Shown here one piece after another: positions 25,601 through 33,492 of a DNA stretch of 64,000 bases. The notes below the pieces were generated by a model. That model did not search any database. It saw only the letters and a program-made list of their open reading frames with translations, and had not been told where the DNA came from. The DNA is from Chloroflexota bacterium (lineage in GTDB: Bacteria; Chloroflexota; Limnocylindria; QHBO01), in NCBI GenBank assembly GCA_038040195.1, contig JBBPIR010000001.1, positions 207,661 to 271,660 on the forward strand, given 5' to 3'. The position numbers and the translations under genes are program-made. Positions within the stretch are counted from its first letter, which is position 1, and each line of letters begins with the position of its first letter.

Positions 25601-26252
25601 CGCCGACCAGGACCGTCCCAGGGGGCGCAGCGCCCTGGAGGCGCGAGGCGGTGTTCACCAGGTCGCCCGCGACCATGCCCTGGCCGCTGGCGCCGATGGT
25701 TGCCGCCGCCTCCCCGGTGAGCACCGCAGCCCGGAGTTGGAGTGGGCTACCGGCGTCCGTCATGCCACCAACGGCTGCAACGAGATCCAGCGCGGCGCGC
25801 ACCGCCCGCTCGGCATCGTCCTCGTGCGCGGTGGGTACGCCCCAGACCGCCATCACCGCGTCCCCGATGAACTTCTCGATGCTGCCTCCGTAGCGGCCGA
25901 TCAGCTCCGAGGCGATGTCGAAGTAGCGCGACAGCAGGTCGCGGGATTCCTCCGGATCGCGGTCCTCGGCCAGGGTGGTCGAGCCCACCAGGTCGGCGAA
26001 CAGGACCGACACCAGGCGTCGTTCCGCCCCGGCGGCCGAGGCGCTGGCGGGTGCCGGAGTCGGCGGCGAGGTCGAGGCAGGCGCCGCCGCGGTGGCCTCA
26101 CCGAGCAGCGCTGTCCCGCACTCCCCGCAGAACTTCGTGTTGGGCTGGTTGGCCATCCCGCACGCCGGGCAGGCCGCGCTCAGGCGCGCGCCGCACTCGC
26201 CGCAGAATTTGCGGCCGGGCTCGTTGGACGTTCCGCAGGTGGCACAGTTCAC
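22695..26252 (-). CDS. Zinc-ribbon/adenylate-cyclase/AAA/TPR regulator, copy 1
   Basis: This 1185-residue paralogue of the next gene has the same order of domains: two zinc ribbons (residues 1-45), a class III cyclase domain (VSVLFADLVGST, KFIGDAVMAVWG), an AAA ATPase with intact Walker A (GQAGIGKSRL), then TPR-like helices to the end. Such proteins are thought to couple signal sensing by the C-terminal repeats to cyclic-AMP synthesis. The GTG start has only a GGGGA-like site. The pair is a tandem duplication; the similarity runs end to end. Confidence 0.9.
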   Translation of the reverse strand: MNCATCGTSNEPGRKFCGECGARLSAACPACGMANQPNTKFCGECGTALLGEATAAAPASTSPPTPAPASASAAGAERRLVSVLFADLVGSTTLAEDRDPEESRDLLSRYFDIASELIGRYGGSIEKFIGDAVMAVWGVPTAHEDDAERAVRAALDLVAAVGGMTDAGSPLQLRAAVLTGEAAATIGASGQGMVAGDLVNTASRLQGAAPPGTVLVGESTYRATSGAISYEEAGEQVLKGKTAPIAAWRAVRVMGMRGGAGRRTALEPPFVGRDDELRLIKDLFHATIRERKPRLVTVVGQAGIGKSRLGWEFEKYIDGVTLTAYWHAGRSPSYGEGISFWALAEMIRERAGIAETDDPDSTRRKLAACAEEWLTDAEERRWVEPRLAGLLGLEEMPTGQREELFAAWRTFFERMADRDPVVLVFKDLHWADAALLEFIEHVLTWSRSHPIYVLAMTRPDLFERHPAWGGSAVRNATTLALEPLGDGPMRELLHGLVPGLPDDAVATILQRAEGIPLYAVETVRMLIDQGRVVAEGDGYVLSGPIEKLAVPETLQALVAARIDANDPEDRALLADAAILGQSFTLAALAGVTGKDEAALPDVLERLVRRELLIRDDDPRSPERGQYRFVQAIVREISYETLSKKDRRAKHLAAARYFEALGDEEVAGILASHYLEALRATPAGPEADALAAQARIALRAAADRATALHSHAVALRHLQDALTITSDPAEQAALYRDAAISADSSGDTNSVDYARTSAELASKSGDRPAATRAATLAAKFNTNYGHGVESIAILEPLTAGLSEDEPGAAAAFAELARVYMLTDRNLEAVEMADKALRAAATARETEVIVEALVTRGPAIADAQRIDEAEAMLRGAIILADRNGHYWSALRARNNLQSTIVEDVTASDMLALVDEGLELARRFGYLGWLTQFLTHRLPTLIALGDWEAAEIASAEQSEHAKVYRAGFAASYRAQLLALRGDPSSSRAALEEAVEQLQSIDTLPQRAGLEVEITRALHLLGDPAEALRRIQAYPGGGGQDVFMASIGALAAAQLGDRASVERITQSFAEHRASALALAVRLQLRAATAATAERWDEAQATYPQALSAFRDLEFHLDASMLSLEYASYLGDRFEEARTAGAEAEAWFAERGAQGVVERYRAAFKGTPAPPATRMGVGPKAIPVDAEQPA

Positions 26253-26324
26253 GGTGGGTCCCCGATCGGTCCGCCAACTGTAGCGCGCGCGGCCACCGCC
26301 GAGGAATACCTGGCCGTCCCCAAA

Positions 26325-27317
26325 CTAGACGCCCGCGAACAGGCTGGTCTCGGCCAATTCGTCCCGCGGCCGAGCGCCGTCCCACTCACGCAGGACGTAG
26401 ACCTCCAGGCCCAGGGCCGCCGCCTGCAGGTCCTCGGGTAGCTCGAGGGCCCAGCCCAGGTCCTGGCGCTGGGTGCGGTGGCAGGCCATGGCCGCGCGCT
26501 TGGCGTCCAGCCAGCCGGTCACGTCGACCCGCGTGCTGAGCTGCGACTCGGAGGTCCCGAATCCCTCAGCCGGCTCTCCCTCAGCCAGCGCCTCCCCGAC
26601 CTGGCGCAGGGCCTCGACGTCAGCGGGATACAGCTGGTCGAATTCGCGCCCGGCAGCCAGGCGGACCACTTCGTCCTCGAAGTTCCACGGCAGATCGATG
26701 CCGCGGGCGTTCATGGCGACCATCAGTCCCAGCCAGCGCTCGCGGCTGAAGGCGGTCTCGTAGCGCTTGCGGATCCGATGCGGTGGCCCGGCTTCGGGAT
26801 ACCGATCCGGGTCGGCGGCCGCCTCGCACGCAGCCACCGCGAGGCGGTGGGCCTGGATGTGATCGGGGTGCCCATATCCGCCGTGCTCGTCGTAATGGAC
26901 CAGGACCGATGGTCGGACGGTACGGATGAAAGCCACCGTCCCGGCGACCACGGTATCCAGGTCGACGCGCCAGAAGCTGTCCGGATGATCGTTCGGCGAC
27001 GTGCCCATCATCCCGCTGTCCCGGAAGCCAAGAAGATGCTCCTGGAGGACGCCGCCCGAGTCGGCGGCCGCCGCCCCGAGTGCCGCCAGCGAGCAGCGCA
27101 GCTCGGCCTCGCGGATCTCGCGCAGCCTCGGCTGCGCCTCGGCCGGGTCGAGGTCCGGGTCGTGGATCTCCCCCTCCTCCCCGCCGGTGCACACCATGAG
27201 GTCTACCCGCCGGCCCTCGGCCACGGCCCGGGCGATCGTCCCGCCGGTGGACATCACCTCGTCGTCGGGGTGGGCGTGGATCAGGAGCAGCCCGCCCTTC
27301 GGCCCGGACCCGGTCAC
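26325..27317 (-). CDS. PIG-L family deacetylase (MshB/Mca-like)
   Basis: The 330-residue zinc hydrolase has the family's metal motif HAHPDDEVMSTGGT near the N-terminus and the second motif GYGHPDHIQAHR, with TGGEEGEI between them. Relatives deacetylate GlcNAc-inositol (MshB) or cleave mycothiol conjugates (Mca), or act on other N-acetyl sugars; the substrate is unknown here. It is the last gene of a chain of 4-nt overlaps beginning at 29899; its GTG overlaps the patatin stop. Confidence 0.88.
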   Translation of the reverse strand: MTGSGPKGGLLLIHAHPDDEVMSTGGTIARAVAEGRRVDLMVCTGGEEGEIHDPDLDPAEAQPRLREIREAELRCSLAALGAAAADSGGVLQEHLLGFRDSGMMGTSPNDHPDSFWRVDLDTVVAGTVAFIRTVRPSVLVHYDEHGGYGHPDHIQAHRLAVAACEAAADPDRYPEAGPPHRIRKRYETAFSRERWLGLMVAMNARGIDLPWNFEDEVVRLAAGREFDQLYPADVEALRQVGEALAEGEPAEGFGTSESQLSTRVDVTGWLDAKRAAMACHRTQRQDLGWALELPEDLQAAALGLEVYVLREWDGARPRDELAETSLFAGV

Positions 27318-28231
27318 GCCGAAACGACCGCGTCGGCGGTCTCTTCAGCGGTCTCGGTGCCGGTCTTCGAACGGGCGAGCGGCATCCCTGCCAGCGCTCG
27401 TTGGGCGGCCTGGTACCCGCGCCGGCGGGGAGTCTCCACGTCGCTGAATCGCACCCAGCTCACCCCGCGCAGGTTGGGCACGATCAGCAGGTCCGCCCTG
27501 GCATCCACCACCGGGTCCGTGATGCGCGCCGCGAGCAGGGCGGCATAGCGGCGCGCGCCCAGCCGCTCCCCCAGGCGCTCCCCGCGCGCCTGCGTCCCGA
27601 GCATGCGGGCGCCCACGCGCAGCGACCACGCGATGGGCGATGACGCGAACCAGCCCGGCTTGGGCGCGATGACCTGGACCCCGACCACCGGCTCGGACGA
27701 CAGGCCGCGGGCCAGCGAGATGGGCACCACCTCCCACACCCCGGCATCGGCCCAGATGGCGTCACCGTCGGCCACCGGCGCAAAGACGACCGAGATCGCG
27801 CAGCTGCGGATCAGCGCTTCGGAGACCAGCCCGCTGGTGATGAGCTCGTGCCGCCCGCTCACCAGGTCGAACGTCGCGGCCCCGAACGGGATGGGCAGGT
27901 CCTCGATCCGCGGGTGGCCGACCTCGGCCACCACCTGCTCCATCAGCGGTCGGTGGTCGAAGATACCCAGCCGCGCCGGCCGGCGCGCCATCCGCCACGG
28001 GTCGAAGCGCGAGGCCAGTTCCACGATCCGCTCCGTGGTCAGCCCAGCCGCGAGCCCGGCCCCGATGACCGACCCCATGGAGGTGCCGACGATGCGCCCC
28101 GGGACGAGGCCTCGCTCGGCGAGCGCCTCGGCCACGCCCAGGTGCGCGAATCCCCGCGCGCCACCCCCGCCCAGGGCCAGGCTGAAGCCGGAGGCCAGGG
28201 CCATGGGGAGCGGCCGAGCGGATCGGCTCAT
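27314..28231 (-). CDS. Patatin-like phospholipase
   Basis: The serine lipid hydrolase of 305 residues has the oxyanion loop GGGGARGFAHLG, the nucleophile elbow GTSMGS and the catalytic Asp in IWADAG. Start at ATG 28231, whose ATGA overlaps the DUF971 stop. It resembles the RssA/YchK group of cytoplasmic patatins; the substrate is not evident. Confidence 0.9.
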   Translation of the reverse strand: MSRSARPLPMALASGFSLALGGGGARGFAHLGVAEALAERGLVPGRIVGTSMGSVIGAGLAAGLTTERIVELASRFDPWRMARRPARLGIFDHRPLMEQVVAEVGHPRIEDLPIPFGAATFDLVSGRHELITSGLVSEALIRSCAISVVFAPVADGDAIWADAGVWEVVPISLARGLSSEPVVGVQVIAPKPGWFASSPIAWSLRVGARMLGTQARGERLGERLGARRYAALLAARITDPVVDARADLLIVPNLRGVSWVRFSDVETPRRRGYQAAQRALAGMPLARSKTGTETAEETADAVVSA

Positions 28232-28560
28232 GGAGTGGCGTGCTCGCCGCAGGCGCACATGGATCGGAGCTTGGTGTAGGTGAACAGGCCTGTGTCGTGG
28301 CCGTCCGCCCAGATGGGGGCCAGGGCGTATCGGCCAATCCATTTCACGCGTTCTACGGTCACCGCCGCCGGGGGGAACACCGTCTCGAGCGACACCACAC
28401 CGGGCAGGTTGCCCTCGCCCGCGCACAGCGCGCACGGGCAGGCGCGGCGCAGCTCGGTCCAGCCCCAGACGCCCAGGTGGCCGTCGTCCCACCGGATCCG
28501 CATCAGGCGCGCCGTCTCGTCCAGCTCGACCGCGATGGGGTTGACGATGTCGCTGATCAC
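28228..28560 (-). CDS. DUF971 (GBBH-like N-terminal domain) protein
   Basis: The 110-residue product matches the DUF971 domain: IRWDDGHLGVWGWTELRRACPCALCAGE and VKWIGRYALAPIWADGHDTGLFTY. The CPCALC segment and a terminal CACGEH could hold a metal. Proteins of this type occur beside Fe-S cluster factors or as the N-terminus of gamma-butyrobetaine hydroxylase. GTG start overlapping the upstream stop (GTGA). Confidence 0.85.
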   Translation of the reverse strand: MISDIVNPIAVELDETARLMRIRWDDGHLGVWGWTELRRACPCALCAGEGNLPGVVSLETVFPPAAVTVERVKWIGRYALAPIWADGHDTGLFTYTKLRSMCACGEHATP

Positions 28561-29744
28561 GGCTTCCAGCGTTCCTGCACGCCGCGGAACATGCCGCCCA
28601 TGGACCGCAGGTCCTGGGTCAGGCGCACCGCGTTGGACCCGGTCCTCACCTCCCACAGGTACAGGTCCTGTGAAACGCCGCCTCCCGACGTCCCTTGGCT
28701 GATGGTGAACACGATCTGGTTGTTCAACGACGACCAGCGGACGTGGCTGACATAGCCCGAGACCCCCGCGGAGGCCCGTGCCTCATTGGCCAGGCCGCGG
28801 ACGGTGAGCGTGCTGTTACCCCCCGACTCGGTGACCTCAACCCGGAGCTGACCATTCGGCGACCACAAGATGGGCGCCCGGTCCGTCGTGCCCGCGGCAC
28901 CCGTGGCCGGGTCATAGGTGTAGATCTGGGGCGCCCCTAGGATCCAGACCACGACCCGGCCGTCGTCCAGGACGTGCACCCGGTTGAAGCCGCCTTCGTC
29001 GGCGAACTGTGCTTCCAGAACCGCGGCCTGCAGGAAGGTGACGGGGTGGGGGTAGGTCCATACTGCGAGTGACTGAACCGATCCGCTGGCCATGTCGATG
29101 CCGAGCAGCTCGGCCCGATCGTTCGAACCGGCGAGCGTGGCGCGAATGGCATAGGCCGTCGCGGAGTTTGGGGCGAAGGTGATCCCGTCGAATCCGTCGC
29201 CCAGGTCGCGGGCCGAGTTGCCCGGGTTCAGGGCCAGCGGGTCACCCTCGACCAGAGCAATCCCCCACGCCCCGTTCGGCGACCAGGCGTATTGGTCGAC
29301 TCCTCGGTCGTCGCGGGCCAGAGGCTCCGGGGTCTCCTGACCGGCGAAGTCGTGCGAGAAGAGGTGCACCGGGCCCGAAGTCGAGGTCCGCTGCATGAAG
29401 ACGATCTCGAGGGCCGGGAATGCCGGCGTCGGCGCGGGGGTTGGGGTCGGCTCCGGGGTGACGGTTGGTTCGGCGCTCCGCTCCGGCGTGCGGGTGGGCC
29501 GCGGCGTCGGCGTCAATGCCAGTGACGGCTCGGGCGATGCGGATCCGAACGCGGGCAGCAGTCCGTCGGTGCTCGAGAAGATCAGGGCCAGCATCACGAT
29601 CAGCATGCCGGCCAGGGCCAGCACCAGGCCGATGAGCCACGGCACGGCCTGCTCGGCGGTCGTGGGCCGGCGGCGGTTGCCATCGAGCTTGAGGTCCCAG
29701 GGAGGCTCGGCCCCGACGTCCTGCCCCGGCCCGATCCCGCTCAC
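28557..29744 (-). CDS. Membrane-anchored beta-propeller-like protein
   Basis: A cytoplasmic N-terminus of about 35 residues leads to one membrane helix (WLIGLVLALAGMLIVMLALIF), a Pro/Thr-rich linker (about 70-110) and an extracytoplasmic domain of TolB/WD40-like repeats (YAWSPNGAWGIAL, ILWSPNGQLRVEV, HVRWSSLNNQIVF). Function unknown. It overlaps both neighbours by 4 nt (GTGA). Confidence 0.75.
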   Translation of the reverse strand: MSGIGPGQDVGAEPPWDLKLDGNRRRPTTAEQAVPWLIGLVLALAGMLIVMLALIFSSTDGLLPAFGSASPEPSLALTPTPRPTRTPERSAEPTVTPEPTPTPAPTPAFPALEIVFMQRTSTSGPVHLFSHDFAGQETPEPLARDDRGVDQYAWSPNGAWGIALVEGDPLALNPGNSARDLGDGFDGITFAPNSATAYAIRATLAGSNDRAELLGIDMASGSVQSLAVWTYPHPVTFLQAAVLEAQFADEGGFNRVHVLDDGRVVVWILGAPQIYTYDPATGAAGTTDRAPILWSPNGQLRVEVTESGGNSTLTVRGLANEARASAGVSGYVSHVRWSSLNNQIVFTISQGTSGGGVSQDLYLWEVRTGSNAVRLTQDLRSMGGMFRGVQERWKP

Positions 29745-29899
29745 CGCCGCGCCACGCGGGTTGCGAGGCTCACCATCGCATCATATCGGAGGCCCACGAT
29801 GGCGATCCCGAGCACGACCAGCCGGGTGCCCAGCAGGAGGCCCAGTAAGATGAAGGCCGCCGGCACGAGCCAGCGGCCTTCGGACGCGCGGTTCAGCAC
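29741..29899 (-). CDS. 52-aa membrane protein, first gene of the 29.9-26.3 kb operon
   Basis: GTG at 29899 starts a frame of 52 residues: a polar start (MLNRASEGRW), a long hydrophobic stretch (residues 11-37, probably two tight helices broken by TR) and an Arg-rich end. Three facts support it as real: a TAGGCT box ends 7 nt before the start, the stop overlaps the next GTG in the same GTGA pattern used down this operon, and it fills the space between divergent genes. Function unknown. Confidence 0.6.
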   Translation of the reverse strand: MLNRASEGRWLVPAAFILLGLLLGTRLVVLGIAIVGLRYDAMVSLATRVARR

Positions 29900-29906
29900 G
29901 CGCGGC

Positions 29907-29912
29907 AGCCTA
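29907..29912 (-). promoter_or_regulatory. -10 box (TAGGCT) of the small membrane-protein operon
   Basis: It ends 7 nt before the GTG at 29899 and points to leaderless transcription of the operon. Confidence 0.45.
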
Positions 29913-29928
29913 TCAGAGCGGTGGACGG

Positions 29929-30810
29929 ATGACGATTCGGGTGGCGGCTTGTCAGATCGACCCCCAGCTGGGCGAGGTCGACCGCAACCTCGAGCACATC
30001 GAGCGTGTCGTGGCCGAAGCCGCGACCGCCGGCGCCAGGCTCGTCGTCCTGCCCGAGGCCGCGGTCACGGGGTACGTGTTCGAGAACCTCGACGAAGCCC
30101 TGACCGTGGCCCAGCGGGCGGGCGCGGTGGCCGAGCAGCGGCTCGCGGACGCCGCGGTGGGGGCCGGCGTGGCGCTCATCGTGGGCACCCTGGAGGCCGA
30201 GGCGCGCGAGGTCTTCAACACCGCGCTCATCTTCACCGGTGATGGTCGGCGCTTCCGGTACCGGAAGATGCATCTCCCCTACCTCGGGGTCGACCGCTTC
30301 GCCACCCCGGGACCGGATGCGCCCGAGGTCTACGACCTGGCCGGGATGCGGGTCGGGGTCCTGATCTGCTACGACCTCCGCTTCCCGGAGGCGGCCCGGA
30401 TCTGCGCCCTGGAGGGTGCCGACCTGGTTGCGCTGCCCACCAACTGGCCGGTCGGGGTCCAGTTCCACCCCGGAATCTTCGCCCCGGCCCGCGCGGCAGA
30501 GAATCACGTCTACCTGCTCGCCTGCGACCGGGTGGGCGAGGAGCGCGGCACCACGTTCATCGGGCGTTCCATCCTGCTCGACTGCAACGGGAAGGAGCTG
30601 GCGGTGGCCAGCGATACCGAGGAAGCGATCCTGTTCGGCGAGGTCGACCCCGACCTGGCGCGCCAGACCCATCACCGCCGCATCCCGGGCGAGCACGAAT
30701 GGGACACCATCAACGACCGGCGCCCCGGCCTGTACGGGCGCCTCCTCCTGCCGGCGCGCGACCGCCTCCACCCGCCGAGCGCGGACCTGTACTCCGGGGA
30801 CACCGACTAG
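29929..30810 (+). CDS. Nitrilase-superfamily carbon-nitrogen hydrolase
   Basis: The Glu-Lys-Cys catalytic triad is complete: Glu43 in LPEAAVTG, Lys113 in YRKMHLP and Cys147 in LICYDLRFPE. At 293 residues it fits the omega-amidase/N-carbamoyl-amidase branch of the superfamily; the substrate cannot be read. It is divergent from the small membrane-protein operon and is followed after 2 nt by the GH13 gene. Confidence 0.9.
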   Translation: MTIRVAACQIDPQLGEVDRNLEHIERVVAEAATAGARLVVLPEAAVTGYVFENLDEALTVAQRAGAVAEQRLADAAVGAGVALIVGTLEAEAREVFNTALIFTGDGRRFRYRKMHLPYLGVDRFATPGPDAPEVYDLAGMRVGVLICYDLRFPEAARICALEGADLVALPTNWPVGVQFHPGIFAPARAAENHVYLLACDRVGEERGTTFIGRSILLDCNGKELAVASDTEEAILFGEVDPDLARQTHHRRIPGEHEWDTINDRRPGLYGRLLLPARDRLHPPSADLYSGDTD

Positions 30811-30812
30811 GC

Positions 30813-32429
30813 GTGAACCCGGATTGGTGGCAGCGCGGGGTCGTCTACCAGCTGTACCTCCGCAGCTTCGCCGACAGCGATGGGGACGGCGTTGGCGACC
30901 TGCCTGGTGTGATTGACCACCTGGACCACCTCAATGACGGCACGCCCGCGTCGTTGGGGGTGGATGCCATCCTCCTCTCGCCGATGTACCCGTCGCCGGG
31001 TTTCGACGTCGGCTACGACGTGTCCGACTACCGGGCCATCGACCCCGCTTTCGGCACGATGCACGACTTCACCAGCCTGCTGGATGCAGCGCACCGTCGG
31101 GGCACCGCGGTGATCGTGGACCTGGTCATGAACCACACCAGCCATCTCCACCCGTGGTTCGTCGCCTCGCGCGAGAGCCGGACCGGGCCCTACGCCGACT
31201 GGTACCTGTGGCGCGATCCAATACGGCGCGGCTGGCGCGGGCGGCGCCGCCCCCCAAACAACTGGGTCTCGTTCTTCGGCGGACGAGCATGGACGTGGGA
31301 TCCCGGCCGCGGCCAGTATTACCTGCATACCTTCCTGCCCCAGCAGCCGGACCTGAACTGGCGCAGCCCCGACGTACGGGCGGCCATGCTGGACATGGTC
31401 GGCTTCTGGCTGAACCTGGGCGTTGACGGGTTCCGACTCGACGTGTTCAACGTGTTCTTCAAGGACCGCGACCTGACGTCCAATCCGCGGCACTTGAGGG
31501 GCGGGATACGGAGATGGGATCGACAGCGACACCTGCACAACAAGGACCAGCCGGAGCTGAACGAATTCCTGATGGAGTTTCGGTCCCTGCTCGACGCGGC
31601 CGCCGGTCGGATGAGCGTGGGAGAGCTCTTCTTCGGCGATCCGGCCGGCGCCGCGCGCTACGCCTCCCCGCGGCATCTCGTCTTTGACTTCCGGCTCAGT
31701 GAACCGGCGTGGCGGGCGGACGCGCTGGCGGCGGCCATCGACGAGCGCGAAGCGGCTTTCGGCCCGGATCGATGGCCCACGGTCGTGCTCTCCAATCACG
31801 ATCAGCCCAGGCATGCGAGCCGGTTCTCGCGCGGACCGGAGCGCGACGCGGTGGCCAAGGCCGCAGCCGTGCTGTTGCTGACCCTGCGCGGGACTCCGTT
31901 CCTCTATTACGGCGAAGAGATCGGCCTTGGAAACGTGCGTGTGCCGCGCCGCGAGATCGTCGACCCGCCGGCTCGCCGCTACTGGCCACTCCCCGTCTGG
32001 CAGAACCGCGACGCATCCCGTGCGCCGCTGCCGTGGACCGCTGAGCGGCCCGCCCGAACCTGGATGCGGAGGACGCCCGACGCGGCCACCCGGAACGTGG
32101 AGCGTCAGGCCGCGAGTCCCGACTCGGTCCTGGCGTGCTATCGGCGGCTCATCTGGCTTCGGAAATCGTCACCGGCGCTCCAGACCGGGGGATTCGCGTG
32201 GGAGGTGCGTGGCCGGCTCGGCGTCCTGGCCTACTGGCGGACGGCTCCCGACGAGCGCCTGCTGGTGGCCATCAACACGCGGTCAACACCCGCCGCGGTT
32301 TCCGTGACCGACGGCGTCTGGGAGGTCCTGTTTTCCACATCTCCCGCCCGGGCCGGGCACACCGGGTCCGGGAAGGTGGAGCTGGATGCCTACGAAGCCG
32401 TCATCCTGCGACCGAATCCGGCTGACTGA
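30813..32429 (+). CDS. GH13 alpha-glucosidase (oligo-1,6-glucosidase-like)
   Basis: The GTG start two bases after the nitrilase stop gives 538 residues with the (beta/alpha)8 glucosidase plan: VVYQLYLRSFADSDGDGVGD (with the calcium-loop-like DSDGDG), LVMNHTS, nucleophile Asp in GVDGFRLDVFN, acid/base Glu in MSVGELFF, and the transition-state Asp in LSNHDQPR. It releases glucose from the non-reducing end of small alpha-glucosides. No signal peptide, so substrates must be imported. Expressed with the nitrilase gene. Confidence 0.9.
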   Translation: MNPDWWQRGVVYQLYLRSFADSDGDGVGDLPGVIDHLDHLNDGTPASLGVDAILLSPMYPSPGFDVGYDVSDYRAIDPAFGTMHDFTSLLDAAHRRGTAVIVDLVMNHTSHLHPWFVASRESRTGPYADWYLWRDPIRRGWRGRRRPPNNWVSFFGGRAWTWDPGRGQYYLHTFLPQQPDLNWRSPDVRAAMLDMVGFWLNLGVDGFRLDVFNVFFKDRDLTSNPRHLRGGIRRWDRQRHLHNKDQPELNEFLMEFRSLLDAAAGRMSVGELFFGDPAGAARYASPRHLVFDFRLSEPAWRADALAAAIDEREAAFGPDRWPTVVLSNHDQPRHASRFSRGPERDAVAKAAAVLLLTLRGTPFLYYGEEIGLGNVRVPRREIVDPPARRYWPLPVWQNRDASRAPLPWTAERPARTWMRRTPDAATRNVERQAASPDSVLACYRRLIWLRKSSPALQTGGFAWEVRGRLGVLAYWRTAPDERLLVAINTRSTPAAVSVTDGVWEVLFSTSPARAGHTGSGKVELDAYEAVILRPNPAD

Positions 32430-32446
32430 CCGATGACGACCGGGGT

Positions 32447-33481
32447 TCAGGTCGTCCGGGTGACCTTGCGGAGGTGGCGCGGAGCGTCGGGATCCAACCC
32501 CCGCGCGCGTGCCAGGTGCAGGGCATGGAGCTGGCATGGAACGATGCTGACGATCGGCATCAGCCACTCGGGGATACCGCCCGGGACGGCGAGCCACCGC
32601 GCGCCCGCCTCGCGCAACGCGCGCCGGTTGGACACGACCAGCAGGTCCGCCCCCAGCTTTCGCAACCGCCGCAGGACCGCGGCGATGTCCGCCGAGGCGG
32701 CGCCTCCCGAAACCACCGCAAATACCGGCAGGCCCGGCCCGGTCAGGGCGATCGGTCCATGCTGGAAGTCCGCCGCGGAGTAGGGCGCGGTCAGGACCTG
32801 GGTCAGCTCCTGGAGCTTGAGCGCCCACTCGCGCGCGGTCGCGTACTCGTAGCCGCGTCCAAGCACGACCGCGTGGCTGATCGAGCGCTGGGCGGCCGCC
32901 GCGCGTTCGGCATCCGCTTCCGCCTCGAGCGCGCGCCCCAGGGCCGCGGGGAGCCGGTCCATGGCAGCGCTATCGGCCTTATGCCCCAGCAGGGCGCTTG
33001 ACAGCAGAGCAACGGCCGCCAGCTCGGCGGTGTAGGTCTTGGTCGCGGCAACCGCCCGCTCTGGGCCGGCGGCCAGGTCCACCATTTCATCGGCCGCCTG
33101 CGCCAGAGCAGAGCCCGGATCGTTGGTGATGGCAATCGTCGGCGCGCCCTGGGCGCGGGCCGCTTCGAGGATGCCCACGACGTCGGGCGAGGCGCCGGAT
33201 TGGCTGATTCCCACCACGAGCGCGCGCCGGAAGCGCGGCGCCGTGCCGTACAGCGACAGCACCGACGGGGCGGCCAGCGCCACCGGCAGCCGGTGCCGGG
33301 TGCCGAGAACGTATTGGGCATAGACGGCCGCGTGGTCCGAGGTGCCACGGGCCGCGATCACGACCGAATCGATGGCTCGCCGGCGGAGGCGGGAAGCGAG
33401 CCTGGCCATTGGCAGGCGTTGCTGCTCCAGCAGCCGCGCGACGACCGCCGGTTGCTCGAGGATCTCGTCTCGCATTCCCAT
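32447..33481 (-). CDS. SIS-domain sugar-phosphate isomerase/deaminase
   Basis: Two SIS domains are seen (residues about 30-180 and 200-330): ARGTSDHAAVYAQY, ISQSGASPDV, TKTYTAELAA, VLGRGYEYATA and LKLQELT. This is the isomerase half of GlmS without the glutaminase, as in AgaS/FrlB-like or GlcN6P deaminase-like enzymes. It follows nagZ by 11 nt, which suggests action on amino-sugar phosphates released by that enzyme. Confidence 0.87.
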   Translation of the reverse strand: MGMRDEILEQPAVVARLLEQQRLPMARLASRLRRRAIDSVVIAARGTSDHAAVYAQYVLGTRHRLPVALAAPSVLSLYGTAPRFRRALVVGISQSGASPDVVGILEAARAQGAPTIAITNDPGSALAQAADEMVDLAAGPERAVAATKTYTAELAAVALLSSALLGHKADSAAMDRLPAALGRALEAEADAERAAAAQRSISHAVVLGRGYEYATAREWALKLQELTQVLTAPYSAADFQHGPIALTGPGLPVFAVVSGGAASADIAAVLRRLRKLGADLLVVSNRRALREAGARWLAVPGGIPEWLMPIVSIVPCQLHALHLARARGLDPDAPRHLRKVTRTT

Positions 33482-33492
33482 CGCCGACCGCC

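Noticed and set aside
22920-26441. An open frame of 1173 codons on the forward strand, opposite the cyclase gene
   Set aside because: It is a codon-position shadow of the G+C-rich reverse-strand gene, rich in Gly, Arg, Gln and Val with no domain. The same holds for the long frames at 33409-35160, 39987-42266 and 13983-15287.
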